The notes: generated by a model not told the origin, from the letters alone. 64,000 nt of DNA from Massospora cicadina (GCA_022478985.1 JAKSZP010009303.1:124001-188000); one strand, 5' to 3'; counted from the first letter of the stretch, positions 22,578-32,388 are shown. Program-made: numbers and translations.

Positions 22578-22928
22578 TTAGTTGACCAACCCTTTTATTA
22601 TATGTGCATAAGAATTATCCATGTGGGACTTTCATTATTAGTAAATTGGGTGCGCTGGCCATTTGTCACTTCCACAATGGTGCTCACCAAAGTTTTCTCA
22701 TTTGGTTTTGTATTGGTGCATCTTGGCATTATTCTTGCAACTACCAATTGGGAAGTACCCACCCTTTCTGCTCATACCTGGTGGTCTTGGACTTTTTGCA
22801 ATCCTAATATCATGATTCCTCACCTTTCTCCCGAGATTTATTCAGAAATTCATCAAGCCTTAGCTTCCCTTAAGCCAAAACTCTCGTTAGGAAAAAACAA
22901 TTTGTCTATTTCATGTCCACTTTTGTGA
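22194..22928 (+). CDS. Multi-pass hydrophobic protein beginning in U5 of element C
   Basis: The first ATG after the presumed RNA start opens a 244-residue frame; the first 128 codons lie in the LTR and the rest between LTR and gag. I see four hydrophobic segments of membrane-spanning length, about residues 66-86, 93-113, 137-155 and 166-184. A polar N-terminal region precedes them and a Lys/Ser tail follows. The 3' LTR carries the same frame with one frameshift (28131-28442, then 28333-28521). Family D has a similarly placed frame starting with the first ATG of its U5. The gag frame at 22913-23218 overlaps the end in another frame, so this may be the N-terminal domain of Gag, separated by a later frameshift. 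The function is unknown; an envelope-like or membrane-targeting role is speculation. Confidence 0.6.
   Translation: MVPWANLVSDLFREVSNYVGHYLLSQFTKIPGTPLGRPGPLQIEAPKLPDAKLHLIMDSSLGSTQAVMFLTYLVLYVAFYTLAWGTFGTGTIQGVFVPFLLMASSLAMWVCIPHHLAGNERVTDTLLTLVDQPFYYMCIRIIHVGLSLLVNWVRWPFVTSTMVLTKVFSFGFVLVHLGIILATTNWEVPTLSAHTWWSWTFCNPNIMIPHLSPEIYSEIHQALASLKPKLSLGKNNLSISCPLL
22580..22590 (+). promoter_or_regulatory. Primer binding site of element C
   Basis: AGTTGACCAAC starts three bases after the LTR end (TTGACA at 22577). It does not begin with TGG, so it does not look like a tRNA primer site. It pairs perfectly with the LTR segment 22146-22156. Confidence 0.7.
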
Positions 22929-23218
22929 GAAGTGGATCTGTTGTCCCAGTTGTCTCCCAAGGCGGTGACTGGGTTTTTGTGGTAATCCACACACAGCCGC
23001 TCTTGTGGCAAGCAATAGGGGGTTTAGAACAAGTCTTGGAGCAGAATCAACCTGATGAAGAATCCCTCCATTCTTTCTTCAAATTCTTTTCTCTGCGTCA
23101 AGTGGGTCATCCAATGAAAGTATACTTGAGTGAACTCTGCAAAAAAGCCCAGGCTTTGCCAGTAGCTGACAAGGTTAAAACGTCATTTCTCCATTTGACC
23201 TTGGATATATCAATGTGA
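22913..23218 (+). pseudogene. Gag of element C
   Basis: This 101-residue frame has the pattern of a gypsy capsid region ('LHSFFKFFSLRQVGH', 'VYLSELCKKAQALPVADKV'). No CCHC zinc knuckle follows before the protease; Tf1-type Gag also lacks one. The frame ends at a stop at 23216 and is followed by further coding remnants at 23318-23707. Confidence 0.6.
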
Positions 23219-23317
23219 AACTCCCCAATTTGGCAGTCACCTCCTTCCAAATTTGATCATCTTGTCAAAACCCTTTGGGGTAGTTTCTCTGCCCCAACCT
23301 GGAAAGTTCCAGGTAAT

Positions 23318-23707
23318 TTGGCTGTCATTGGATCAAATCATATAAATATGGAGGCTGAAAAGTCATGCGCACCTCTGGAAATGAGGGAATTTTATCCTTC
23401 AAATCCTTCTACTTCTTCTAAATTTGGAACTGTACAGGGGTCTAGCCCTGAGAATGAAGTAAAGGTTTCAGATGATTCTGCCGCTATGATGTCACCCATG
23501 GTCATCCCTATAAATACCGCCTCCTCAACTGGTGAGATTTCCTTGAATCGTGAGATGCTTCCCACTGATTTCCTCCCCATCTTAGCAGAAATTGGGAACA
23601 TCATAGGGTCCAAACCCAAATTTAACAAAAATGATTCAGTATCATTTTTTTCTCCCAACAAATTTCCAAGGTGCATGCTGAGGCATCGGCTCCAGGCTTG
23701 GGGGTGA
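23318..23707 (+). pseudogene. Gag to protease linker of element C
   Basis: A 129-residue Ser- and Pro-rich open frame ('EFYPSNPSTSSKFGTVQGSS') lies in the same direction between Gag and protease. There is no recognisable domain. A frame change near 23710-23780 separates it from pol. Confidence 0.45.
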
Positions 23708-23783
23708 TGGCCCTGGATAATGGTGCACACCAAACCCTTGGAACAAGTGGGGGTACGTTCAAACAAAAAACGCGTTTTATGAT

Positions 23784-25523
23784 GTGAGCATTTTAACCCA
23801 AAACGAACCATTTATTTGCTCATATGGTCTGGATGAGGACTCAATTTCAGTTTATCAGATTACTCCTGAGAACCCTTGTTTGACCCCTACCATGATTAGG
23901 GGTTCTCAGGAAGTGGAAAAGGAACTTCGTCATAAATATAAAGATGTATATGCACCTGCAGAAGGTGTGGTAGGTTATGTGGCCTCAGTAGTAAGAGTGG
24001 CCCACTATCCTTCCCCCTTCTATGATTCCAAAACATACCCTGATGGCTTGTTCAAGCCAGAGGAAGAATTTTATGGTGAGTTGATGGCGTTTTCTGCGTT
24101 GAATAAATCCCATTCTGGATACTTCTTGTTGACTGCTACCCTTACATCCTCTTATGGAAAGTTCAGCACAACTATTTTGGTGGATACTGGTGCCTCAAAT
24201 AATTTTATTGATCAAAACCTTGCTGACTACCTTGAGTTGAGTTACTCACCAGATGGTATGGTTAGAGGTGGGGCTTCTCAAGGTATCCCCACACTAAACA
24301 TCATGGAGTCAGTCAATTTCCAGATAGGTTCTTATCTATTGTCTGACCAGTTTCAAGCTATCAGAAACTTCTTGTTTCCCATCATTTTAGATGTTGAGTG
24401 GTGGCGGAAGTTTGATGTCAGAACGAATTTGAAAGAAAACACTTTATCCTTGTCTTTGACAAATGGTCACCAGTTGATTGTTCCTCTGTCTGAGGATAAT
24501 GCCCCAGGAAAATTACCCCATTGGCCCAATGTTCCCAGTCCATATCTTGCCCCTTTGCTGAAGCCCACCGTGAGACTTTCCTTACCTTCTTGTTTAGAGG
24601 AGTTGGAATCTTATTTTGATGCAGTTTCAGCTAGTACGCTACCAGAACATTCCGAGTTTGATTGTAAATTTAAACTTACTGTGGATCTGGTGCGTATTTC
24701 TTCCCCCATATACCCATTGACTGTCCGGGAGGAAGAGGTTTTAGATGTATGGGTGAAGGAGCAGTTGGCCAAAGGTGCCATCTTTCAGCGTACCTCCCCT
24801 GTTTGCTCCCCACTTCTCTTTGTGGAGAAGGCTGATGGAACTTTACATCCGTGTGTTGATTATGGAAACTTAAACAATGTGACTGTACCTGACCTCCATC
24901 TCATCCCTTTAGATTTCCAAATTGCACGCTATGTGGAGAAGGCTAAGGTCTTCTCCAAGCTGGACTGCCTCATTGTGTTTAATCAAATCCGGAAAAAGAA
25001 GGGCCAGGAATGGTTAACTGCATTCCACACCAGAAAAGGAATTTTCCAGTTCTGGGTTATGCCCTTTGGGCTTAAGAATGCCCCTGCCATCTTTCAATGC
25101 CGCATTGATGCTGCGTTGGGAGACTTTTTGGGTGTATGTGCGGTTGCCTACATGGATGACATTCTGGCCTTTTCCCCTTATCAGGAGTCACATGAAGTAC
25201 ACCTTCAACAAGTGGTGGAGAGATTGAGGGCCGCTTGCCTTACCCTCAAGATTAGTATATGCAAATTCTTCAAGTCCCAGGTTATTTTTCTGGGCAACGT
25301 CATTTTTGACCAGGGCCATATGATACCTCCAGACAAGGAGAAGGCTATTCATGAGTGGCCTACCCCCACCTCTGTCAAGGAATTGAGGAGCTTTTGGGGA
25401 CGTGTACATTCCTCAAAAAGTTTACACCCAATCTCTCCGAGGTGGCAGCTCCCTTATATAAGGCTAGCAGGGCCAAGGTGCTTCAGTGGTCCCCCATTTT
25501 GGAGGATGCTTTCCAAGAGGTGA
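23784..25523 (+). CDS. Pol of element C: protease and reverse transcriptase
   Basis: This 579-residue frame is the longest in the window. The retropepsin active site VDTGASNNFID is near residue 133 (DTG at 24183-24191). RT motifs follow: 'IFQRTSPVCSPLLFVEKADG' (residues 332-351), 'CVDYGNLNNVTVPD', 'KVFSKLDCLIVFNQIRKKKG', 'FWVMPFGLKNAPAIFQ', and the catalytic box YMDD at residues 456-459 (25149-25160), which is intact. A frameshift near 25400 moves the thumb and RNase H into another frame, so the last 40 residues are out of frame. Protease cleaves the polyprotein and RT copies the RNA. The start codon is only the first Met of the frame; the true start would be further upstream in Gag. Confidence 0.85.
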   Translation: MSILTQNEPFICSYGLDEDSISVYQITPENPCLTPTMIRGSQEVEKELRHKYKDVYAPAEGVVGYVASVVRVAHYPSPFYDSKTYPDGLFKPEEEFYGELMAFSALNKSHSGYFLLTATLTSSYGKFSTTILVDTGASNNFIDQNLADYLELSYSPDGMVRGGASQGIPTLNIMESVNFQIGSYLLSDQFQAIRNFLFPIILDVEWWRKFDVRTNLKENTLSLSLTNGHQLIVPLSEDNAPGKLPHWPNVPSPYLAPLLKPTVRLSLPSCLEELESYFDAVSASTLPEHSEFDCKFKLTVDLVRISSPIYPLTVREEEVLDVWVKEQLAKGAIFQRTSPVCSPLLFVEKADGTLHPCVDYGNLNNVTVPDLHLIPLDFQIARYVEKAKVFSKLDCLIVFNQIRKKKGQEWLTAFHTRKGIFQFWVMPFGLKNAPAIFQCRIDAALGDFLGVCAVAYMDDILAFSPYQESHEVHLQQVVERLRAACLTLKISICKFFKSQVIFLGNVIFDQGHMIPPDKEKAIHEWPTPTSVKELRSFWGRVHSSKSLHPISPRWQLPYIRLAGPRCFSGPPFWRMLSKR

Positions 25524-25950
25524 AGTGCACCTTGTTATCCACATCCATCCTTCGCCATCTTGACCCTGCAAAGGAGTTCTTTGTGTCCTCAGATGCTTCC
25601 AACTTTGCCATTGCAGCTGCCCTGTTACAGGTGGGTGAAGATGGGTCCAAGCATCCCGTGGAATATTTTTCTAGGAAAATGTCTCTTCATGAGTTAAATT
25701 ACGCCGTATATGACAAGGAGTTATTAGCAGTGGTGGAGGCGCTGATTTATTGACGTCACCACTTGCATGGCTCTTCCCAACCATTCTGGGTACGCACAGA
25801 CCACTGAGCCCTGTTGTACTACCGTGCTCCACATGTTCTAACACCACGTCAGACCCATTGGCATGAGACCCTTGCCCTATTTACATTTTCCTATGAGTTT
25901 ACCAAGGGCAAGGAGAATGGTTTGGCGGATGCTTTGAGCCGCAACCCTGC
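25355..25950 (+). pseudogene. RT thumb and RNase H of element C
   Basis: 'VSSDASNFAIAAALLQ' (about 25585-25635) carries the first catalytic Asp. 'YFSRKMSLHELNYAVYDKEL' and 'LAVVEALIY' (25665-25750) follow, then a stop. 'RTDHxALLYY' (about 25795-25820) contains the DH motif with a TGA between. 'LADALSRNPAL' (25920-25955) closes the domain. The RNase H removes RNA from the hybrid. Two stops disable it. Confidence 0.8.
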
Positions 25951-26149
25951 TTTGGCTCCCAATCTGAAGGAGGTAGAGATTCACAACACCCGGTTGATGA
26001 TTCCACCAAGTATGATTCTGCCTCAACTTCCTAAGTCCATGGTACATACAACAGCGCTCAAGCCTCTGGAAAATGCAGCAGAATATAGTATGTTTAGAAA
26101 GGTAGTTCTTTCTCAGCCGTTATCAGCTAAATATGCTGTTGTTCTCGCT

Positions 26150-27112
26150 AAGAGTGCCCTGTTTCAGGAGGACTTATCCAGGGGTTATCACGTGAAGGAT
26201 GAGATGGTGTGGTTTCAGGGGCGCCTATGGGTTCCTGCTGGACCACTGTGCCTGGAGATCATCCAGGACCATCATGACGGAATCACTGTTGGTCATCCTG
26301 GGAAAGCAAAGACCTTGGAGTTGATATGACGCACTTACAATTGGAAGGGCTTGCCTGTTCAGGTAGGGCGGTACTGTAAATTAGTGCCTGATCTGCAATC
26401 AAATGAAACTTAATCGGCAACCTTTAGCAGGGTTGCTGGTACCAGTCCAAAAGGCTGAAGGGCCCTGGACTTCCCTATCAGTGGATTTCATTGTGGAGCT
26501 ACCCGTTTCAGAGGGGTATGATGCAATCATGCTGGTGGTGGACTGCTTTACAAAGTTCGCCCACTTTATTCCTTGCAGAACAACTATAACTGCCGCTGAA
26601 ATGGCCAGGCTCTTCGTCGCCCATGTATTTGCGCTTCATGGGGTTCCTCAGGAAATCATTAGTGACTGGGAACCCCAGTTCACCTCCAACTTTTGGGAGG
26701 AGTTGTGTAAAACTCTTCAGATCCGCCCCTGCCGTTCAACTGCTTATCACCCCCAATCAGATGGGCAGATTGAGTGAGTGAACCAGTGCTTGGAACAATT
26801 TCTGCGTTGTTCACCACCGCAGACCATTCAGATTGGGTTCCTCACCTTCCCATGGCCCAGTTTAGTTACAACAACACTTTGCATTCATCAATCAGTTGTT
26901 CACCCTTTTTTGCTAACCATGGCTTTACCCTGCTTTTAACATGGAGCCCAGCTGTGGTTCCAAAGTGGAAGCGGTGCTGGACTTTGCTAAGACTCTCAAG
27001 AAGGTCCATCAAGGGGTGTCCACAAGTTTGGAGGCGGCTATGCTGGTTTATAAGGAGAATGCCAATGGAAAGCGCCGAGTGGGTCCAGCATACAAGGAAG
27101 GGGATCTCGTGA
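26150..27112 (+). pseudogene. Integrase of element C
   Basis: The zinc domain has 'HHDGITVGHPGKAKTLELI' (26270-26326), but the second Cys pair is damaged (only 'YCKLVPDLQSN'). The core has 'LSVDFIVELPVSEGYDAI' with the first Asp, 'QEIISDWEPQFTSNFWEEL' with the second Asp (an expected DxGxQF in which Gly is now Glu), and 'STAYHPQSDGQIE' with the Glu. A TGA follows the Glu at 26775. The rest ('VPHLPMAQFSYNNTLHSS') is in another frame. Confidence 0.8.
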
Positions 27113-27675
27113 TGCTTGATGCTCGCAACATCCCTATCAAGCAGCCATGCAAAAAGATGGGTCCAAAAAGGATTGGTCCTTACTGTGTAGTTAGAAAGGT
27201 GGGACATGCCTCATACCAGTTGGATCTTCCCTCCACGTTTTGGATCTTCTCCATCTTTCATGAAAGCAAGTTGACATTGTTTGAGGGCCCTCCTCCTGTG
27301 ACTCCCAAGGCTTATCTTGTGGATGGGGCACCGGAATGGGAAGTGGAGGAAATAGTAGCCTCCCACCGGGTTAAGTGGCACCTTGAGTACCTGGTATCCT
27401 GGAAAGGGTTTGACGCAGCAGAGAACAGTTGAGTGCCAGCACGGGATTGTGTACATGCCCAAGACCTGATCAAATCTTTCCATAATTGTTTTCCTGAGGC
27501 TGCAGGATCTCAGCCTAAGCCAGCCGTTGCTTCTATGAAGTTGCCACCAGCTTATAAGAACTTCTCCTTAGCAAACGCCCCTGGAGGGGGAGTGGAGCCC
27601 AAGAAGGAGGAGAGGGTAATGTCATGGTTGGATGACTTTATAGTAGGAACAGATGCTAAAGATAAGGCTGGGTGA
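27113..27675 (+). pseudogene. Integrase tail and chromodomain of element C, running into the 3' LTR
   Basis: 'GPKRIGPYCVVRKVGHASYQ' and 'LDLPSTFWIFSIFHESKL' form the GPY/F-type integrase tail. The chromodomain follows: 'WEVEEIVASHRVKWHLEYLV' then 'SWKGFDAAENS' (27338-27430), a TGA, and 'DLIKSFHNCFPEA'. Chromodomains direct integration to marked chromatin. The frame continues through the purine tract (27601-27619) and past the LTR border at 27620 for about 18 codons to a TGA at 27673-27675, and in the same phase beyond. Confidence 0.8.
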
Positions 27676-28515
27676 CAGGAGACCCAGAAGGTGTAACTTC
27701 AGGCTCTTCCTGACCTGAAACACACCTTAGATCAACGCTGGGTGTAAGCCAAGCATGCCCAGGTTGATACTAATGGGGTGCAAAATGCCCAGCCTCTGAT
27801 CTCAGCCCAGGCACTAAAATGAATGATTTACATTATAAATGAAGATAGTTTGATTTGGTTGATTGGAGAGCAAGGGTTCGAGTCCCACTCTAGCTATGAA
27901 ATTTTAAGCTCAGGTAAAATATAACTTCAATCAATTACTTGAGTGAAGGCAATTTTGGTGTATTTTACTAAAATGGACGGAAGCATCTGTTTATTGGAGC
28001 GTCAAGACTTAGGCACACTTCTGCAGAACCTGAATTTCCCTGACCCACTTTAAATATGTTTTTGTGACCAATATTCCTTGTTGGTCAACTTTTCTTTAAT
28101 AAATTTACCTGTTATTTTACATTTTTACCAATGGTTCCTTGGGCAAACTTGGTGGTGGACCTCTTTGGGGAGGTCTCCAACTATGTAGGCCACTACCTTT
28201 TATCACAATTTACAAAAATCCCAGGTGCTCCCTTGGGCCGCCCAGATCCCCTCCAGATTGAGGCACCTAAGGCCCCTGACGCCAAGTTACATTTGATTAT
28301 GGACTCCCCTTCTGGGGTCCACTCAAGCTGTTATGTTCCTAACTTACCTGGTCTTATATGTTGCTCTTTACACCCTTGCCTGGGGTGCCTTTTGCACAGG
28401 CACAGTTCAAGGTGCCTACCTTCCCATTCTCTTAACGGCTAGTTCCCTAGCAATGTGGGTTTGCATCCCACATCACCTTGCTGGGAATGAGAGAGTTATA
28501 GACACTCTCATGACA
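27620..28515 (+). repeat. 3' LTR of element C
   Basis: It begins TGTCATGG directly after the purine tract AGAAGGAGGAGAGGGTAA and ends CATGACA. It aligns end to end with 21685-22577. Several codons that are CGA or CAA in the 5' copy are TGA or TAA here. The U5 hydrophobic frame is present at 28131-28521 with one frameshift. Confidence 0.9.
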
Positions 28516-28883
28516 GGATAGGAATATCTACGCCCAAGAATATTTTTATTACATCATGGTGTAATCTAATCTAGCTACCTCATTGTAACTTGAACTACTC
28601 AAAATCTTTTGAGGGGTTGAATCACTGCTATCCCTCTGCTGGTGGAGAGCCTGACTGCTGCCACTTTCCCCACACCCTGTTCAACCATACCAACTCATGG
28701 GTAGTTAGCATAGAGGAAATGATGTGACCTTCAAGGGATATGCTGTCACCCACCTCTCATCTACCACATGGGATAAATCTTCTAGGGTGATGAAGTGGAC
28801 AGCCACTGACTTCTTACCTTTCTTGATCCAAAATAGGAATAGTATTTGATTTAGCTGCAGGGGGTTCTCCCCCAGACTTAAAA
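28516..28883 (-). repeat. Fragment of a D-like LTR, cut by element C
   Basis: The minus strand reads TTTTAAGTCTGGGGGAGAAC from about 28883, like the TGTAAGTCC start of family D LTRs. It keeps the coding motif DLSHVVDERWVT (VDERWVT at 28744-28764), with Arg as AGG rather than CGC. It stops at the GGATA duplication of element C. Confidence 0.6.
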
Positions 28884-30000
28884 TATGCCTCTCATCACCC
28901 TTGTGGGAGACAAGACCCAATGACCCCCAGGTTTAAAACCTCTGAAAGGGAGGAGATAAGCCCCACCCCTTATCATATGTTTCTTTAGAGGAGTTTTACT
29001 CTCTAGACTCTTTTTATCCAGTAAGCCTTAGAGTCTTTAAGATTACACATTATTTTCTTGCATTATCACATTTGCCACCATACAGCTCATGCCAACTGAC
29101 TGGCAGCTAGTTGTGCTTTAAGCCAACCCTGAAAACTGCAGCATTTATTGTAGGCAGGTGCACTAAAGTGCAGCAACCAGGTTTCTCCTCTCTTGTCCTG
29201 GGTTATGCACCTGTGCAACCCCAGCTCATGGCAAAGTAGCGTGACAGGCTCTATTGCCTGACTCTTACTCTACCTGCCCATATTATCCTGCAGGGAGTAA
29301 TAGACACCTATAAGATTAGGTCAGCCTTTTCATTATTACCATCCCACATCCCTTTCAGGCTACTACAGGACCTGACCAGTGTACCTCTCTAGGTTCTGAT
29401 GTTAGCTACTCACCAATATTCTCACAGGACTTTCCAGTTGAACCATGAGGAGACCCCAGCTAACCTTATTTAGCTCCCATGGATTACATATTGAATCTGG
29501 ACAAGGCCAATGTGGCCTTGCTTACCCTATCCAGTGGACAGACTCTGCTACTTACCATCAGCATCATGCTCGACATTCTCCAGGATCTATTAACCATATG
29601 ACCAACAGCTGATAGACAAGGGTTCTCTTCTCTGGACCATTTATCGATTCTCTGGACAATTACATAGGCTTTACTTCTAAATTGTTTCGTTGCCATGTGG
29701 AGAGAACCCATCCATTGCACTCATGCATCGCAAGTAGATATTTTGCACAATTGGATGTTAAGGTTTACTAAAACTTGATCGCTTAACCTATATAGAAGGA
29801 AAGAGATGCAGAAGCATCTTGTCAGCGAATAACTACTGATACTAAAATATAAATTAGCATCTCAAAGGATTCAAAGTCATCACGATCTGATAGCTTTTAA
29901 TCACTAAACCTTAAAAGTCGTTATTCCGATACTGTTGAAATTCTTATAGAGCGGAAATGCTACCAGTGTAAGTAAAAGTTAAACATTTAATTTAATCCTC
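28884..30000. other. Unassigned stretch
   Basis: No clear gene or repeat. A plus-strand reading around 29480-29600 ('LDKANVALLTLSSGQTLLLT') is open for a short distance and may be a retroelement relic. Nothing else is visible. Confidence 0.25.
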
Positions 30001-30020
30001 GTGTTAACCACAAACAATCT

Positions 30021-30716
30021 TTATACTCTGACTGTAGTTTGATGGTAAATGGGGGATCCTTTAGAAAAAGGATATTCAAAAAGGATGGCATCGATATTGG
30101 AATTATTCAATCGAAGATAGAAATTCATGGTAAACTTAAAGGTTGTGTTGACAAAACCAACCTCGGTTCTTAAAATTCGGACGGAGAGAATGATGGGTTT
30201 CCATAAGATCATTTTGGTATCGGTTTCAAAAGAAACTAGGAGTTGTTGATTGGCGCAGGTTTGGTAGTACTTACTGGTTAGGATTTCTTTAAGGCTTTTT
30301 GACACCTCGCTTAGTGGTAACACTGTGTAATCAGGTTTATAAAGAAGATTATCTTTCTTAATTGACTTATCGTTCCACATGGATTGTCGGAGAGGGGTGG
30401 CCTTAGGAAGCCAAAATTTACGGCTGATCTCTTGATCGCAAACCAATTGTGAATGGAGGTAGTGGCAAACTGTGTCCTTACTAGCCTTATAATTGAAAAG
30501 ATGATATTCAGTGAAGTATGGACTGGGTAGTATCCATCTTGAATCTTCACCGAGGAGGATGAGTTGGCCTATTTGGTAAAACTCTTCAGCTTTACTGACC
30601 ACCCTAAAGTTTTTGATGGAGTTGGGCTCATGATTTTTTGCTCTAGCTGCCAAATTGGGCAAAAAGATACACGCTATACTCAATACTACGTAGGATACAA
30701 TGAGAGGGTGCGACAT
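30021..30716 (-). CDS. Putative secreted protein, 231 residues, no recognised family
   Basis: This is the only non-transposon frame that looks intact. The N-terminus has a typical signal peptide: a short polar start, a hydrophobic core 'LIVSYVVLSIACIFL' (residues 5-19) and a likely cleavage after 'AARA' (residue 26). The mature part has three Cys (84, 93, 154), two N-glycosylation sequons (Asn190, Asn204) and no membrane segment. It is a single exon ending with TAA at 30021. The start is the first ATG after a TATA-like CTTTATAAATAAA 26-38 bp upstream. It is surrounded by AT-rich non-coding DNA and transposons, the setting where plant-pathogenic fungi often carry effector genes; that role is inference. 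It could also be a decayed or non-expressed frame. Confidence 0.6.
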   Translation of the reverse strand: MSHPLIVSYVVLSIACIFLPNLAARAKNHEPNSIKNFRVVSKAEEFYQIGQLILLGEDSRWILPSPYFTEYHLFNYKASKDTVCHYLHSQLVCDQEISRKFWLPKATPLRQSMWNDKSIKKDNLLYKPDYTVLPLSEVSKSLKEILTSKYYQTCANQQLLVSFETDTKMILWKPIILSVRILRTEVGFVNTTFKFTMNFYLRLNNSNIDAILFEYPFSKGSPIYHQTTVRV

Positions 30717-30741
30717 AACTATCTTTCACTTTTCTAATTAA

Positions 30742-30754
30742 GTTTATTTATAAA
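30742..30754 (-). promoter_or_regulatory. TATA-like box of the secreted-protein gene
   Basis: The minus strand reads CTTTATAAATAAA, ending 26 bp before the ATG. The close spacing implies a very short 5' leader, or a different start site if the box is not used. Confidence 0.35.
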
Positions 30755-32388
30755 GTTCAATTTCACTGGGCACAAAATACGCACTCTCTTCTCATCTGTT
30801 TCCATTCATCAACTCACTATTAATCTAGCCAGTCATTGATGTTTAAGAATAGAATATTAACTATAGAAATATTTGTTTCAAAAGCATTAACTATGTATCA
30901 TATAGATTCTCTGTTTAAGATAGCTTCAATCTATTGCTTTCTTTGCTTTAATATCAGTTAATCAGAAACGATAAGAAATTATATATTATCATCCTGATTG
31001 ACGCGTACTTCAAGCTCACAAATAACCATCAGTCTAATTTTTGATATTAGGATACAGTGGTAAAATTTTATCGAATTAAAACTTGAGCAAAAAATATTGA
31101 TGACTCCCCCATGGGTTGGGATCAACTAGTACTAAAAATCTTATGGTCAAAGATGTTTTACTCACATTCTGTTTTTAGGATAATATTGAGCTAAATTGCT
31201 TTTGTTTAAGATTCATTTCAATTACTAATACAAAAATAAATTTTAGAGTTTCAATTTATTAAGCTTAAATATAGTCACTTTTATACAAGTCAACGTCATC
31301 CTGATGTTTTTTACCATCAGCATATTATGGTACACAATGAAGATCGACTTATGCTCTGCAAGTTAAGTTGTTTTACCATCTACTAATTTTGTTTTAAGCC
31401 TGAGGCGAGAAAGTAAGTTAATAGGATCTTAATATCGAGAGCCATATTCAATCTAAATAATTTCATTAGTCTAAATCACATCCCAAATTTATTTATTAGA
31501 TGCTATCATCAATTTGGACGCTTGTTTAGCTATATTGTCATAACTCCAAATAAAAAAGAATGATATATACTTAAAGGTCGCTATCTTATTTTAGTCCATA
31601 TCCTCCAATAATGCAAACCAAACAATATACTTTAAATAGGAGTAAAAAGGTTATAACCACAACTCTGATTTAGGAAGAGTAATGTGTTTACTAAACTCGA
31701 AGCATGTTGTATAAAGTGCTTCTATTTTTAGATCATTCTTGCTTAACATATCAGTTTAGATTAACAGAACTGATCTTAGGACAAGTATGTCATTGCAAGT
31801 TTATAATCTAATTCGGTTTTCATCTTTTAAACAAAATAGTTACTTTTAGCCTTTTTGGCTGTAAAGCATAATAGGTTCTTATTATTGCAGAATATAGGTT
31901 AGATATTTGTGAGTATTTATCAATAAATCCGTTCTAGTAATTGGTTTAGGACCAGTTAAAGATCTAGATTTGTCGAGCTTAATCTTAAATTAAAGTAAGC
32001 TCTACAGATGAGTATAAATTATCTATACAAGCTTTAATAGTTAGAGATTGATGCTATTTAATTTGATAAGCCTCGTTTATTCTCCTCAAACACAATAAAA
32101 TAATTTTTTAGTATTTTTAAGAGTATCTTTGATATATAGCTTTTTGAAATAAATATATTAATCTAAAGAAGGTTTAAACTTGCTAACTCTTCTTATTGCT
32201 CTAATGACCAGACATGGTCAGCCAGTTTATCTAGCGTATAACTAAGCTTTACTACTGCGTTTGGATTTAGTTATGGGTACCAGATCTAGTTATTATTATA
32301 GGTTTATATTATAGTATTCATGAAAATTTTAATGAGCTTACATCTACTTAAAACACATTCACTGACGTACTGACACTGAAGCCTTCCG
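30755..32388. other. AT-rich intergenic DNA
   Basis: Very AT-rich sequence without coding capacity. The only feature I can pick out is the LINE-tail fragment near 31103-31136. Confidence 0.4.
31103..31136 (+). mobile_element. LINE 3'-end fragment
   Basis: GACTCCCCCATGGGTTGGG..CAACTAGTACTAAAAA matches the last 38 or so bases of the truncated LINE at 5246-5542 (GGCTCCCCCTTTTGGGTTGGG..ACTAGTGCTAAAAA). Flanking AAAAATATTGATG and AAAAATCTTATGG may be a decayed target duplication. Confidence 0.55.

Larger units (their letters stand above)
21685..28515 (+). mobile_element. Chromodomain Ty3/gypsy retrotransposon C, full length
   Basis: Two LTRs of about 0.9 kb (21685-22577 and 27620-28515) flank Gag, protease, RT, RNase H, integrase and chromodomain coding. 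A perfect 5-bp duplication GGATA lies at 21680-21684 and 28516-28520. The LTRs are alike at roughly nine in ten bases by eye. The PBS has no TGG but is an exact 11-nt complement of an LTR segment, as in self-primed Tf1-type elements. The frame is broken at several points (about 25400, stops near 25750, 25806, 26326, 26775), so it is not autonomous. Coding appears to extend into both LTRs. Confidence 0.92.

Noticed and set aside
22194..22928. Calling the hydrophobic ORF an envelope protein
   Set aside because: No signal peptide, no fusion or cleavage motif and no homology visible; position before gag is not the usual env position.
23392..23811. 139-codon minus-strand open frame in element C
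   Set aside because: It lies antisense to the Gag-protease linker and has no domain; a shadow frame.
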